Below, one piece after another: positions 41,855-50,814 of a stretch of 64,000 nt of DNA. Both the position numbers and the translations under genes were made by a program. How positions within the stretch are numbered: position 1 is the first letter of the stretch; the number at the start of each line of letters is the position of its first letter. Source of the DNA: Bradyrhizobium manausense (GTDB taxonomy: Bacteria > Pseudomonadota > Alphaproteobacteria > Rhizobiales > Xanthobacteraceae); contig NZ_JAFCJI010000002.1 in the NCBI RefSeq assembly GCF_018131105.1, positions 930,001 to 994,000 of the forward strand, in the 5' to 3' direction. The notes under the pieces are model-generated. The model was not told the origin of the DNA and did no database searches. It saw nothing but the letters and a program-made list of their open reading frames with translations.

Positions 41855-43603
41855 ATGGCGTTCGCAATTTCCCGGAAGCGCCGGCCCGAATTGGCCATGC
41901 CAGCGGCAGCTCCGCAAACCGCCTTGCCGGCGGCCCATTCGGGGGCAATTCCGGCCGCCGAGGTCGATTCGGCCCGGGAGATCCTGGAACTGCTGGAACT
42001 CGAGCTCGGCGCTATGATCAGACAACTCGAGCGCGCCGCCAATTCGGTCGCGGGCGGCGCCGAGGCGACTGCGGCCACGCTCGCGGATATCCGCCAGCGC
42101 ACCGACGCGCTGACCGGGCGGACCAATGCCGCGCAGTCGAACGCTTCGGGCTTTGCCCATGCCGCCGACAAGTTCACCCAGTCCGCGCAAGGCATCGGCG
42201 CGCAGGTCCGCGAGGCCGGCAAGCTCGCCGATGCGGCAAGCGCCGCGGCGCAGGAGGCGCGTGAAAATGTCGACCGCCTGCGCGAATCCTCCGCGGCGAT
42301 CGGCAACGTCGTCAATCTGATCGCCCAGATCGCGCGGCAGACCACCCTGCTCGCGCTCAACTCCACCATCGAGGCTGCGCGCGCCGGTGCGGCCGGCAAG
42401 GGCTTTGCGGTCGTCGCCACCGAGGTAAAGGCCCTCGCAGTGCAGACGCAGGGAGCCACGGAAGAGATTTCCAGGAAGATCGACGCGCTCCAGCGCGATG
42501 CCGCGGGCTCCGCGGACGCCGTGCACCGGATCTCTCAGGCGATCGAGGCGATCCGCCCTGTCTTCGACACCGTCAACGGCGCGGTGGCCGAGCAGAACGC
42601 GACCACCAATGAGGTCTCCGGCAACGCGAGCAGCGCATCGCAGTTCATCATCTCGGTCGGCGAGAGCGCCGCCGAGATCGACGCGGCGACCAAGGCCGCC
42701 GAGACCCATGGCGAGAACGTCGCCAGCGCCGGCAAGGCCGTGACGACCTTCGCACGGAAGCTGAAATCGCGTTGCGCCGTGCTGCTCAAACAGAGCGAAC
42801 ACGATGACCGCCGCAAGACCGAGCGGCTGCCATGCCATCTCAAATTGGAAAGCGCGCGCGGGGTGTTGCCGGTCTACGATATCGCGATGGACGGCGTGCT
42901 GATCGGCGGAGCCGAAGCAAACCGGCTCGCGCCGCAAGCCATCATCGACGGCACGCTCGAAGGCGTCGGCGCCTGCCGCCTGCGCGTGATCGAGCAGTCC
43001 ACGGCCGGCGCACGCACGCAATTCGTCAGCCCAGCTGCCGAGCTGCGCGAAAAGATCGAAGACAAGCTCTGGTCGATCCACGAGGAGAACACGGAGTTCG
43101 TCACCCGCGCGATGGAGGCGGGCAACGCGCTGACCCGAATCTTCGAGCAGGCCGTCGCGCGCGGCGAGGTCAAGATGGACCATCTCTTCGACACGGACTA
43201 CGCCGAGATCGCCGGCAGCAATCCGCAGCAATACCGCACGAAATATCTCGATTGGGCCGACCGCGCGCTGCCGCCGTTCCAGGAGGCCTTCCTCGCCAAG
43301 GAACCGCGCATGGCGTTCTGCGCCATGGTCGATCGCAACGGCTTCCTGCCGGTCCACAACAAGGTCTATTCGCATGCGCAGCGACCGGGCGACACCGCCT
43401 GGAACACGGCCAACAGCCGCAACCGCCGCATCTTCAACGATCCGGCGGGGTTGGCGGCCGCGCACAATCTGCGGTCGTACCTGATCCAGAGCTATGCGCG
43501 CGACATGGGCAACGGCAACACGGTGATGATGCGCGAGATCGATGTTCCGATCCGCGTGCAGGGCCGGCACTGGGGTGGATTTCGCACGGCCTACAAGCTG
43601 TAG
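41855..43603 (+). CDS. Soluble chemoreceptor with PilZ-like domain and C-terminal sensory domain
   Basis: This 582-aa protein has no transmembrane helices. Residues about 40-300 are a coiled-coil MCP signalling part with the tip QTTLLALNSTIEAARAGAAG. Residues about 316-392 look like PilZ, the cyclic-di-GMP-binding fold: DDRRKTERLPCHLKL, with an R-x(3)-R pattern. The second PilZ motif is degenerate (DIAMDGVLIGG). Residues about 397-582 form a domain shared with the next gene: ARGEVKMDHLFDTDYAEIAG, then QYRTKYLDWADRALPPFQ, WNTANSRNRRIFND and RHWGGFRTAY. The ATG at 41855 is preferred; the frame is open to 41762. Sensing of a small molecule and coupling to cyclic-di-GMP are inference. Confidence 0.88.
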   Translation: MAFAISRKRRPELAMPAAAPQTALPAAHSGAIPAAEVDSAREILELLELELGAMIRQLERAANSVAGGAEATAATLADIRQRTDALTGRTNAAQSNASGFAHAADKFTQSAQGIGAQVREAGKLADAASAAAQEARENVDRLRESSAAIGNVVNLIAQIARQTTLLALNSTIEAARAGAAGKGFAVVATEVKALAVQTQGATEEISRKIDALQRDAAGSADAVHRISQAIEAIRPVFDTVNGAVAEQNATTNEVSGNASSASQFIISVGESAAEIDAATKAAETHGENVASAGKAVTTFARKLKSRCAVLLKQSEHDDRRKTERLPCHLKLESARGVLPVYDIAMDGVLIGGAEANRLAPQAIIDGTLEGVGACRLRVIEQSTAGARTQFVSPAAELREKIEDKLWSIHEENTEFVTRAMEAGNALTRIFEQAVARGEVKMDHLFDTDYAEIAGSNPQQYRTKYLDWADRALPPFQEAFLAKEPRMAFCAMVDRNGFLPVHNKVYSHAQRPGDTAWNTANSRNRRIFNDPAGLAAAHNLRSYLIQSYARDMGNGNTVMMREIDVPIRVQGRHWGGFRTAYKL

Positions 43604-43711
43604 TGCACGCTCAGGCAAGACGCCGGATGCGAATCATCCTCTAAGGTTGGAATTGGAATGGGAATGCCGCGGTGAGCCGATGGACGGCCCCGAGTTGAGG
43701 AAGCCCGTAAC

Positions 43712-45136
43712 ATGTCCCTCGCACAACTTGCCGTCATGGACACTGGGTCCAACCGGACGCTCGCCGAACGGCTGATCGACCAGCTCGCCGACCGCATCGG
43801 CGGCCTCGGGGTCGAGCTCGCCGACATCGCCGGCAACGTCCAGGAGGTCGCCAATCGCGTCTCCAATCAGTCGGAGCGGTTCCACCACCTCCAGCAGACC
43901 GCGGAGACCATGGTCTCCGCCAACCACGACATCGCCAACGCCTCGCAGGCGGTGCAATCGACCACATCGGCCGCGGTCGGCGAGATCGCGCAGTCGCGCA
44001 ACGCAGTCGATACCGCGGTCAGCCACATCTCCGAGCTCGTCGCGGCGGTGGAGCGGATCGAGGCGCGGCTGGGCGCCGTCGGCTCCGCGCTGGCGCAGGT
44101 GGCAAAAGTCTCCGGTTCGATCGAGGCGATCGCCAAGCAGACCAACCTGCTTGCGCTGAACGCAACCATCGAAGCCGCACGGGCCGGCAGTGCCGGACGC
44201 GGCTTCGCCGTGGTCGCAAGCGAGGTCAAGAACCTCGCGGAGGCGACCCGGCAGGCCACGCACCAGATCTCCGACACCGTGCGCGATCTCGACGGCCAGA
44301 TCGAAGGCCTGATCGGCGAGAGCAGCGACGCCTCGCAGCGCGCCAAGACCGCCGGCGAAGGGGCCCAGCAGATCTCCGGCATCATCTCGCGCGTCCAGCA
44401 GGGCTTTGCCTCGGTGGAAGCCGAGATCGACAGCGTCACGCGCGCGGCGACCTCCAATCTCGGCCATTGCGACACCGTGATCAGCGAGCTCAACGAACTC
44501 GCCAAGGGCGTCGACCTCTCCTCGCGCGATCTCAGGAGCGCCGACCAGCGCGTGACAAAGCTGCTCGACACCTCCGAAGGCCTGATCGCCCTGATCGCCG
44601 ACAGCGGCGTCGAGACGTCGGATGCGCCGCTGATCCGCGTCGTCGTCGAGACCGCGAAGCGGATCTCGGCCGAGTTCGAGGCCGCAGTCGCGCGCGGCGA
44701 GATCACGCTCGACCAGCTCATGGACGAAGACTACCGGGAGATCGCCGGCAGCGATCCGAGGCAGTACAAGACCGCCTATGTCGACTTCACCGACCGCGTG
44801 CTGCCCGCCATCCAGGATCCGATCCAGAAATCCGATCCTCGCATCGTGTTCTGCGTCGCCTGGGCCAAGGGCGGCTATCTGCCGACGCACAATCCGAACT
44901 ATCGGCTGCCGCAGGGCAAGGACCCCGTCTGGAACAACGCCAATTGCCGCAACCGCCGCCTGTTCACCGATCGCGCGGTGAAGAAGGTCGCGGCCAACAC
45001 AAAGCCGTTCCTGCTCCAGACCTATCGCCGCGACATGGGCGGCGGGCAGTTCGTGCTGATGAAGGATCTGTCCTCGCCTATCGTGGTCCGCGGCAAGCAC
45101 TGGGGCGCCTTCCGGATGGGTTTTCGGCAGGGCTAG
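43712..45136 (+). CDS. Soluble chemoreceptor with the same C-terminal sensory domain
   Basis: This 474-aa protein without membrane segments has an MCP signalling core with the tip QTNLLALNATIEAARAGSAG at about residues 143-162. A C-terminal domain (about 288-474) is shared with the previous gene: ARGEITLDQLMDEDYREIAG, then QYKTAYVDFTDRVLPAIQ, WNNANCRNRRLFTD and KHWGAFRMGF. It lacks the PilZ-like part. It is encoded 108 bases after its neighbour on the same strand, suggesting duplication followed by domain loss or gain. Confidence 0.9.
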   Translation: MSLAQLAVMDTGSNRTLAERLIDQLADRIGGLGVELADIAGNVQEVANRVSNQSERFHHLQQTAETMVSANHDIANASQAVQSTTSAAVGEIAQSRNAVDTAVSHISELVAAVERIEARLGAVGSALAQVAKVSGSIEAIAKQTNLLALNATIEAARAGSAGRGFAVVASEVKNLAEATRQATHQISDTVRDLDGQIEGLIGESSDASQRAKTAGEGAQQISGIISRVQQGFASVEAEIDSVTRAATSNLGHCDTVISELNELAKGVDLSSRDLRSADQRVTKLLDTSEGLIALIADSGVETSDAPLIRVVVETAKRISAEFEAAVARGEITLDQLMDEDYREIAGSDPRQYKTAYVDFTDRVLPAIQDPIQKSDPRIVFCVAWAKGGYLPTHNPNYRLPQGKDPVWNNANCRNRRLFTDRAVKKVAANTKPFLLQTYRRDMGGGQFVLMKDLSSPIVVRGKHWGAFRMGFRQG

Positions 45137-45782
45137 CCGCTGCTCTCAACCAAAACTCGAAAACAACCCCATGCACCGTAGCGTGGGGCATCGATGGTTC
45201 GTACCGGCAGGCCACGACGCAGCTTGACGCGTCGGGCAAAACAGGTGCATAATTCTACTATTCCGAAATCGCATGCTCCTCTTCCTTCTCCCCTTGTGGG
45301 AGAAGTGGCGCGTAGCGCCGGATGAGGGGTCTGTCTCCGCGGGCTGATCTGCTCACGTATGTGAGAGGGTCGTATGCGGATAGAGACCCCTCACCCCAAC
45401 GTGCTTGTGTCTGCTGACGTCGCTGCCCTCTCCCACAAGGGGAGAGGGCACAATCATCTCCGACGTGCTCGTCGCCACCGATTTCCCAATCGCACGACTT
45501 TCGCCATCGCATGATTTTGCACGTTCGCACGATCGTCTGCGGCGGTTCATGGCGCGCGTGACGAAAATACGCCAGAAAATGACGCTTATCATATCAACTA
45601 GCCCAAACCGTCGCGGAAATTCCCGCACAAATTCGTGAACGTCATGGCCTGACGCGCCAACCGCGCAGATATGCATTGCTGCGAATCTGGAAGCTTCATC
45701 GTTTCGCATCGCTATGATTATGGTCGCGCGAAAATCTCGCCGGCCCGATCACCGCAAGCGATCGGCGAGCAAGGGGATGCAC
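45137..45782. other. Intergenic region with a palindromic element
   Basis: This 646-base stretch has no supported gene. The left part is the inverted repeat at 45284-45450. The right part, about 45500-45780, is lower in GC and should contain the promoter of the molybdenum hydroxylase operon. Confidence 0.55.
45284..45450. repeat. Long imperfect inverted repeat (REP-like/miniature element)
   Basis: The left half contains TTCTCCCCTTGTGGGAGAAG then GATGAGGGGTCT. The right half contains AGACCCCTCACCCC then CTCTCCCACAAGGGGAGAGG. The halves are complementary outward, with about 50 bases in the centre. The arms resemble the half-element at 36457-36480. No transposase is present. Confidence 0.7.
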
Positions 45783-46247
45783 ATGGCAACGACACTCACC
45801 ATCAACGGCGAAACCAGATCGTTCGACGCGCCACCCGACATGCCGCTGCTGTGGGTGCTGCGCGACATCCTCGGAATGACCGGCACCAAGTTCGGCTGCG
45901 GCATCGCGCAATGCGGCGCCTGCACCGTGCACATCGACGGCAAGGCGGTGCGTTCCTGCGTGCTGCCGGTCAGCGCCGTTGCGAACCACGCCATCACCAC
46001 GATCGAGCATGTCGGCAGCACCCCTGCCGGCGCGAAGGTACAGAAGGCCTGGCTCGACGCCGAAGTGATCCAGTGCGGCTATTGCCAGTCCGGCCAGATC
46101 ATGTCGGCCGCGGCACTTCTGGCGGCCACCCCCAACCCTGACGATGCCGACATCGATGCCGCGATGGCAGGCAACATCTGCCGCTGCGGCACCTATGTGC
46201 GCATCCGCGAGGCCATCAAGCAGGCCGCTTCCGGTCGCCAGTCGTGA
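45783..46247 (+). CDS. [2Fe-2S] subunit of a molybdenum hydroxylase (IorA-like)
   Basis: This 154-aa protein carries two iron-sulfur clusters: a plant-type one (Cys39, 44, 47, 59) and an alpha-helical one (Cys98, 101, 133, 135). It is typical of the small subunit of isoquinoline/aldehyde/nicotinate oxidoreductases. It passes electrons from the molybdenum cofactor to a cytochrome. The ATG at 45783 follows AAGGGG; another at 45777 is in frame. It ends just before the large subunit, with the stop overlapping an in-frame GTG. Confidence 0.93.
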   Translation: MATTLTINGETRSFDAPPDMPLLWVLRDILGMTGTKFGCGIAQCGACTVHIDGKAVRSCVLPVSAVANHAITTIEHVGSTPAGAKVQKAWLDAEVIQCGYCQSGQIMSAAALLAATPNPDDADIDAAMAGNICRCGTYVRIREAIKQAASGRQS

Positions 46248-46255
46248 GGTCCGCC

Positions 46256-48430
46256 ATGATCACCGACAAGGCTCTTCCCAACGTCTCCCGCCGCGCGCTC
46301 CTGACCGGCGGTCTCGCCACCGGCTTCCTGCTCGCCTTCCATCTGCCGCTGCGCGCAGCCGCCAACGAGCCTCCGCAGAAGGATGTGACCGAGGGCAAGT
46401 TCGCACCCAACGCCTTCATACGCATCGACGCGACCGGCCGCACCGTGCTGATGATGCCCCAGGTCGAGATGGGCCAGGGCACCTACACGTCGATCTCGGC
46501 CGTGCTTGCCGAGGAGCTGGATGCCGACTGGAGCAAGGTCGAGGTGCAGCATGCGCCGCCCAACGACAAGCTCTATGCTAATCCTACTTTCGGCCTCCAG
46601 GTCACCGGCAACTCCAACTCGATCCGCGCCTGGTGGATGCCGCTGCGCAAGGCCGGCGCGACCGCGCGCGCGATGCTGGTGCAGGCTGCAAGCAGCCAGT
46701 GGGGCGTCGAGCCCGCAAGCTGCACGACATCGAAGGGCGAGGTCGCCCATGCCGCGAGCGGCCGCAAGCTCGGCTATGGCGAGCTGGCGCTCGCCGCGCA
46801 GGGCCAGACGCCGCCCAAGGACGTCGCGGTCAAGGATCCCAAGGATTTCGTCCTGATCGGTCAGCCGCTGAAGCGGCTCGACACGCCCGACAAGGTCAAC
46901 GGCAAGGCGCTCTACGGCATCGACGCGATCCTGCCCGACATGAAGATCGCCGCGATCGCCAATTGCCCTGTGTTCGGCGGCAAGGTCGGCAAGGTCGACG
47001 ACAGCGCCGCGACGAAGGTCGCCGGCGTGCGCAAGATCGTCGTGCTCGACGACGCCGTCGCCGTGATCGGCGACCATATGTGGGCTGCGAAGAAAGGTCT
47101 CGAAGCGCTCAAGATCGAGTGGAACGAGGGCCCCAACGCGAAAATCAGCTCCCGGGACATCTGGCAGAACCTGCGCGACGCCAGCACGAAGGACGGCGCG
47201 GTCGCGAAATCCACCGGCGACATCGCCAAGGCGCTCGCAACGGGCGACAAGTTCGAGGCGGCCTACGAGCTGCCGTTCCTGGCGCATGCGTCGATGGAGC
47301 CGATCAACGCCACGGTGCGGGTCACGAAGGATTCCTGCGAGATCTGGACCGGCACGCAGATCATGACGCGGGTGCAGTCCGAGGCAGCCAAGGCCGCCGG
47401 CCTCCCGGTCGACAAGGTGATCGTCAACCAGCACCTGCTCGGCGGCGGCTTCGGCCGCAAGCTCGAGCCCGACATGGTGATCGCGGCGGTGAAAATTGCA
47501 AAGCAGGTCGACTATCCCGTCAAGGTGATCTGGACCCGCGAGGAGGACATCCAGCACGATGTCTATCGTCCTGTTTATCGCGACCAGATCACGGCATCGC
47601 TGGTCGACGGCAAGGTCGCGGCCTGGAAGTACAAGGTCGCCGGCTCCGCCGTGCTGGCGCGCTGGCTGCCGCCGGCGTTCCAGAAAGGTATCGACATCGA
47701 CGCGGTCGATGCGGCGGTCGACGCGCCCTACGACTTCGCCAATTTCCACGTCGAATATGTCCGCGCCGAGCCGCTGTCGGTACCGACGGGCTTCTGGCGC
47801 GGCGTCGGTCCGAACAACAACGTGTTCGCGGTCGAATGCGCCATGGACGAGCTTGCGCGCAAGGCCGGCAAGGATCCGATCGAATTTCGGAAATCGATGC
47901 TGACTAAGAACCCGCGCATGCTCGCGGTGCTCAACCAGGTCGCTGAAAAGTCCGGCTGGGGCCAGCCGCTGCCGCCGCGCGTCGGCCGCGGCGTCTGCGT
48001 GCAGCCGTCATTCGCGAGCTTCATCGCGACCGTCGTGGAAGCCGAGATCGACGATTTCGGCGAGATCACGCTTCGCCGCGTCACCTCGGTGGTCGATACC
48101 GGCATCGCGGTCAACCCTGACACGGTGAAGGCGCAGATCGAGGGCGGCCTCGTCTTCGGCCTCACCGCCGCGCTCTATGGCGAGATCACCATCGACAAGG
48201 GCCGCGTGCAGCAATCGAATTTCCACGACTACCGCATGATGCGCATCAACGAGACGCCGAAGATCGAAGTCATCGTCGTCAAGAGCGGCGAAGCGCCCGG
48301 CGGCATCGGCGAGGCCGGCGTCAACGCCGGACCGCCTGCGCTGCGCAACGCGATCCTTGCTGCAACCGGCGTGACGCTGCGGCGCCTGCCGATCGATCGG
48401 AAACTGCTGGCGGCGGGGAAGAAGGCATGA
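46256..48430 (+). CDS. Molybdopterin-binding subunit of a periplasmic molybdenum hydroxylase (IorB-like)
   Basis: This 724-aa catalytic subunit has a twin-arginine signal NVSRRALLTGGLATGFLLAF, so the folded complex is exported. The molybdopterin motifs are IDATGRTVLMMPQVEMGQGT, ELPFLAHASMEPINATVRVT and HLLGGGFGRKLEPDMV. GGIGEAGVNAGPPALRNAIL carries the catalytic glutamate. The GTG at 46244 is in frame, but the ATG at 46256 is likelier. It is one operon with the 2Fe-2S subunit and the triheme cytochrome. The substrate is an aldehyde or N-heterocycle, not determinable. Confidence 0.92.
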   Translation: MITDKALPNVSRRALLTGGLATGFLLAFHLPLRAAANEPPQKDVTEGKFAPNAFIRIDATGRTVLMMPQVEMGQGTYTSISAVLAEELDADWSKVEVQHAPPNDKLYANPTFGLQVTGNSNSIRAWWMPLRKAGATARAMLVQAASSQWGVEPASCTTSKGEVAHAASGRKLGYGELALAAQGQTPPKDVAVKDPKDFVLIGQPLKRLDTPDKVNGKALYGIDAILPDMKIAAIANCPVFGGKVGKVDDSAATKVAGVRKIVVLDDAVAVIGDHMWAAKKGLEALKIEWNEGPNAKISSRDIWQNLRDASTKDGAVAKSTGDIAKALATGDKFEAAYELPFLAHASMEPINATVRVTKDSCEIWTGTQIMTRVQSEAAKAAGLPVDKVIVNQHLLGGGFGRKLEPDMVIAAVKIAKQVDYPVKVIWTREEDIQHDVYRPVYRDQITASLVDGKVAAWKYKVAGSAVLARWLPPAFQKGIDIDAVDAAVDAPYDFANFHVEYVRAEPLSVPTGFWRGVGPNNNVFAVECAMDELARKAGKDPIEFRKSMLTKNPRMLAVLNQVAEKSGWGQPLPPRVGRGVCVQPSFASFIATVVEAEIDDFGEITLRRVTSVVDTGIAVNPDTVKAQIEGGLVFGLTAALYGEITIDKGRVQQSNFHDYRMMRINETPKIEVIVVKSGEAPGGIGEAGVNAGPPALRNAILAATGVTLRRLPIDRKLLAAGKKA

Positions 48431-49770
48431 CCAGGACAATGCGTATCCTTGCAAGCCTGGTCGTGATCGCCATCGTCGCGGCAGCGCTGGGCGTCTTCGT
48501 CATCCGCGGGCCGGGCCCGCTCGATTTTGCCGGCGGCACGAAAGTGGCGCTGGCGGATTACCGCGCCGGCAAGCCCACGGGCGTGCCGGCGCGGCTCGAG
48601 AAGGCCGGCATGGTCGAACGCGGCGAATATCTGGCGAAGGCGGCCGACTGCATGGTCTGCCACACCAAGCCCGGCGAGAAGGACTATGCCGGCGGGCTCG
48701 CCTTCAGGCTTCCGTTCGGCACGCTCTATTCCACCAACATCACGCCGGACAAGGACACCGGCATCGGCAATTACAGCGACCAGGATTTCCTCAACGCGGT
48801 CCAGCGCGGCAAGCGTCATGACGGCGCCCGGCTCTATCCGGCGATGCCCTACACGTCCTACACCTACATGAGCGACGAGGACGTGCTGGCGGTGAAGGCC
48901 TATCTGTTCAGCCTGCCGGCGGTGCGCGCCAAGGCGCCCGACAATACGCTGTCGTTCCCGTTCAACCAGCGCTGGGCGATGATGTTCTGGTCGGCCGTGT
49001 TCAATCCGGACACGCGCTTCGCGCCTGATACCTCGAAGAGCCCGGAATGGAATCGCGGTGCATATCTGGCGGAAGCGCTGGCGCATTGCGGCGAGTGCCA
49101 CACGCCGCGCAATCTCGGCTTCGCGCTCGACAACCGCAAGAAGTTCGCCGGCGCCATCACGGCCGGCTGGCACGCCTTCAACATTTCGTCCGACAAGGCC
49201 ACCGGTCTCGGCAACTGGCGTGACGAGGATCTGATCGCCTATCTGTCGCTCGGCCACGCACCGGGCCATGGCTCGGCCTCGGGGCCGATGGGTGAAGCGG
49301 TCGACCACAGCTTCAGCCAGTTCGCGCCGGAGGATATCCGCAGCATCGTTGTGTATTTGCGCAGCGTGCCGCCGGTGCCCTCGCCTGATCTGCCAGCCAC
49401 CACGGCACCGGTCGCACCGGCCTCGCACAAGGACGGCGTGACGGCAGACGCGCGCGGCAAGAAGGTGTTCGCCGGCGCCTGCGCCAGCTGTCACGGCTGG
49501 AGTGGCGAAAGCCCGGTGTCACCGATGGCAACGCTCACCGGCACCTGGGCCGTCAACGACCCCGCCGCCACCAACGTCGCGCAGATCGTGATATCAGGCA
49601 CCAGGCGGCACACACCCGATGGTGCCCTGTCGATGCCGGCGTTCGGCGATGCGTATACGGATGACGAGATCGCGGCGGTGGCGAACTACGTGACGGCAAG
49701 GTTCGGCGCGAAGGGCTCGAAGCTGACGGCAAAGGATGTGGCGGAGCTGCGGGAGCAGGCCGCGGAGTAG
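48427..49770 (+). CDS. Triheme c-type cytochrome subunit
   Basis: This 447-aa protein has an N-terminal membrane anchor (RILASLVVIAIVAAALGVFV) and three heme-binding motifs: CMVCH, CGECH and CASCH. The layout is that of cytochrome subunits of alcohol/aldehyde and nicotinate dehydrogenases, which pass electrons to the respiratory chain. It starts at an ATGA overlap with the large subunit stop. Methionine ligands are suggested by later segments such as SMPAFGDAYTDDEI. Confidence 0.92.
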   Translation: MTRTMRILASLVVIAIVAAALGVFVIRGPGPLDFAGGTKVALADYRAGKPTGVPARLEKAGMVERGEYLAKAADCMVCHTKPGEKDYAGGLAFRLPFGTLYSTNITPDKDTGIGNYSDQDFLNAVQRGKRHDGARLYPAMPYTSYTYMSDEDVLAVKAYLFSLPAVRAKAPDNTLSFPFNQRWAMMFWSAVFNPDTRFAPDTSKSPEWNRGAYLAEALAHCGECHTPRNLGFALDNRKKFAGAITAGWHAFNISSDKATGLGNWRDEDLIAYLSLGHAPGHGSASGPMGEAVDHSFSQFAPEDIRSIVVYLRSVPPVPSPDLPATTAPVAPASHKDGVTADARGKKVFAGACASCHGWSGESPVSPMATLTGTWAVNDPAATNVAQIVISGTRRHTPDGALSMPAFGDAYTDDEIAAVANYVTARFGAKGSKLTAKDVAELREQAAE

Positions 49771-49827
49771 CGCCGGCGGGATTGACGGTTGCGAGGTTGA
49801 TGTGCGAGCGCGCGCGTCAATCTCCGC

Positions 49828-49866
49828 CGTCGTCCCGGACAAGCGAAGCGCAGATCCGGGACCCAT
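49828..49866. repeat. REP-like element
   Basis: CGTCCCGGACAAGCGAAGCG then CAGATCCGGGACC forms a short imperfect stem. The same type is seen at 60511-60638. Confidence 0.55.
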
Positions 49867-49958
49867 AAGCCGCAGCAATCGTTTGGCGAAGCCCGGAGGA
49901 CTGCTAGGTGCCAGAAGCGGAAGCCGTCGTCCGTCTCTGCGGAGGTACCGCGCAATCA

Positions 49959-50393
49959 TCATGGCGCGGCAACAACAACCGTTTCTTCGATGATCTTAGG
50001 CTGTCCACCTTCGCTCGACAGGATGGACGAATAGTAGCCATGAAACGACCGGTCCCCGACCTTGGCTTGCCATGTGCCCGCGTTGAACACAAAGGTGCCT
50101 TCGGGACGTGAGATGGTTCCTTGAACCGAATAATCGTGTAGTCCCATCTTCAGGGCGTCGCTGAAGCTCCGGCGAATGGCGTCCCGCCCTTGAAAAGTGC
50201 CGCTGGGCGTCACACGCACTGCGTTCTCTGCAAATGTCGCCGCCATCTTGTCCAGGTCACCACGATTGTACGCCTCTGAAAACTGCCTGTGCATCTCATC
50301 CATGGCGGCATCGTCAAGCGTCTCTCCCGCTATTGAGAAGTGCGGAACGGCCAGCAACAGGCAAACAGCAAAAGCCGCGAGCTTGGATGTCAT
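49959..50393 (-). CDS. Exported SnoaL-like/NTF2-fold protein
   Basis: This 144-aa protein has signal peptide MTSKLAAFAVCLLLAVPHFS (cut after IAG). The NTF2-like domain follows: MDEMHRQFSEAYNRGDLDKM, AATFAENAVRVTPSG and FQGRDAIRRSFSDALKMG. The in-frame start at 50528 gives a poor N terminus, so 50393 is used. It is probably periplasmic, with an unknown ligand or enzymatic role. Confidence 0.82.
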   Translation of the reverse strand: MTSKLAAFAVCLLLAVPHFSIAGETLDDAAMDEMHRQFSEAYNRGDLDKMAATFAENAVRVTPSGTFQGRDAIRRSFSDALKMGLHDYSVQGTISRPEGTFVFNAGTWQAKVGDRSFHGYYSSILSSEGGQPKIIEETVVVAAP

Positions 50394-50814
50394 GTTGTCC
50401 TCCGTGCGCTCTAACACATCAGGCCTGGGAGCACTGATCTCAGGCAACCGCCGCCATCTCGGGGAAGTTCCGTTCACGGTAAATCGCGTTAGTTTGGCGG
50501 TCGGCCAGTCACCTCCGGTGCACTCCAATCAACCGACATCATCAGAATGGTCCCGCGGGTCGGTTTGGGACACAAGCGGTCTGCCGCCTTATTCAATGAC
50601 CTTGTCCGCAAGGCGAGCCCGGCGATGGTCTTTGAGTTTTCGGAAGATCGCGAGCCGACTGCCTTCTTCATCGTTGTGCTCAGCAAAGTGGTCGCGCTCA
50701 TCTTTTGTGTCGCGATCGCGTTGCGCGCCGTCGGCGTACTGTCCACGGACCCGATTGCAGAAATCAAGCATTGGCTTCCGTGGCTGGGCCGCGTTCGGAT
50801 TCGTTGCAATGCCA
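50394..50814. other. Intergenic region, no supported gene
   Basis: Frames on both strands overlap each other here and are rich in R, S and A without family resemblance. A plus-strand hydrophobic stretch (FFIVVLSKVVALIFCVAIAL) at about 50670 belongs to a frame with no ribosome binding site. The sequence looks like decayed DNA downstream of the binding-protein gene. Confidence 0.4.
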
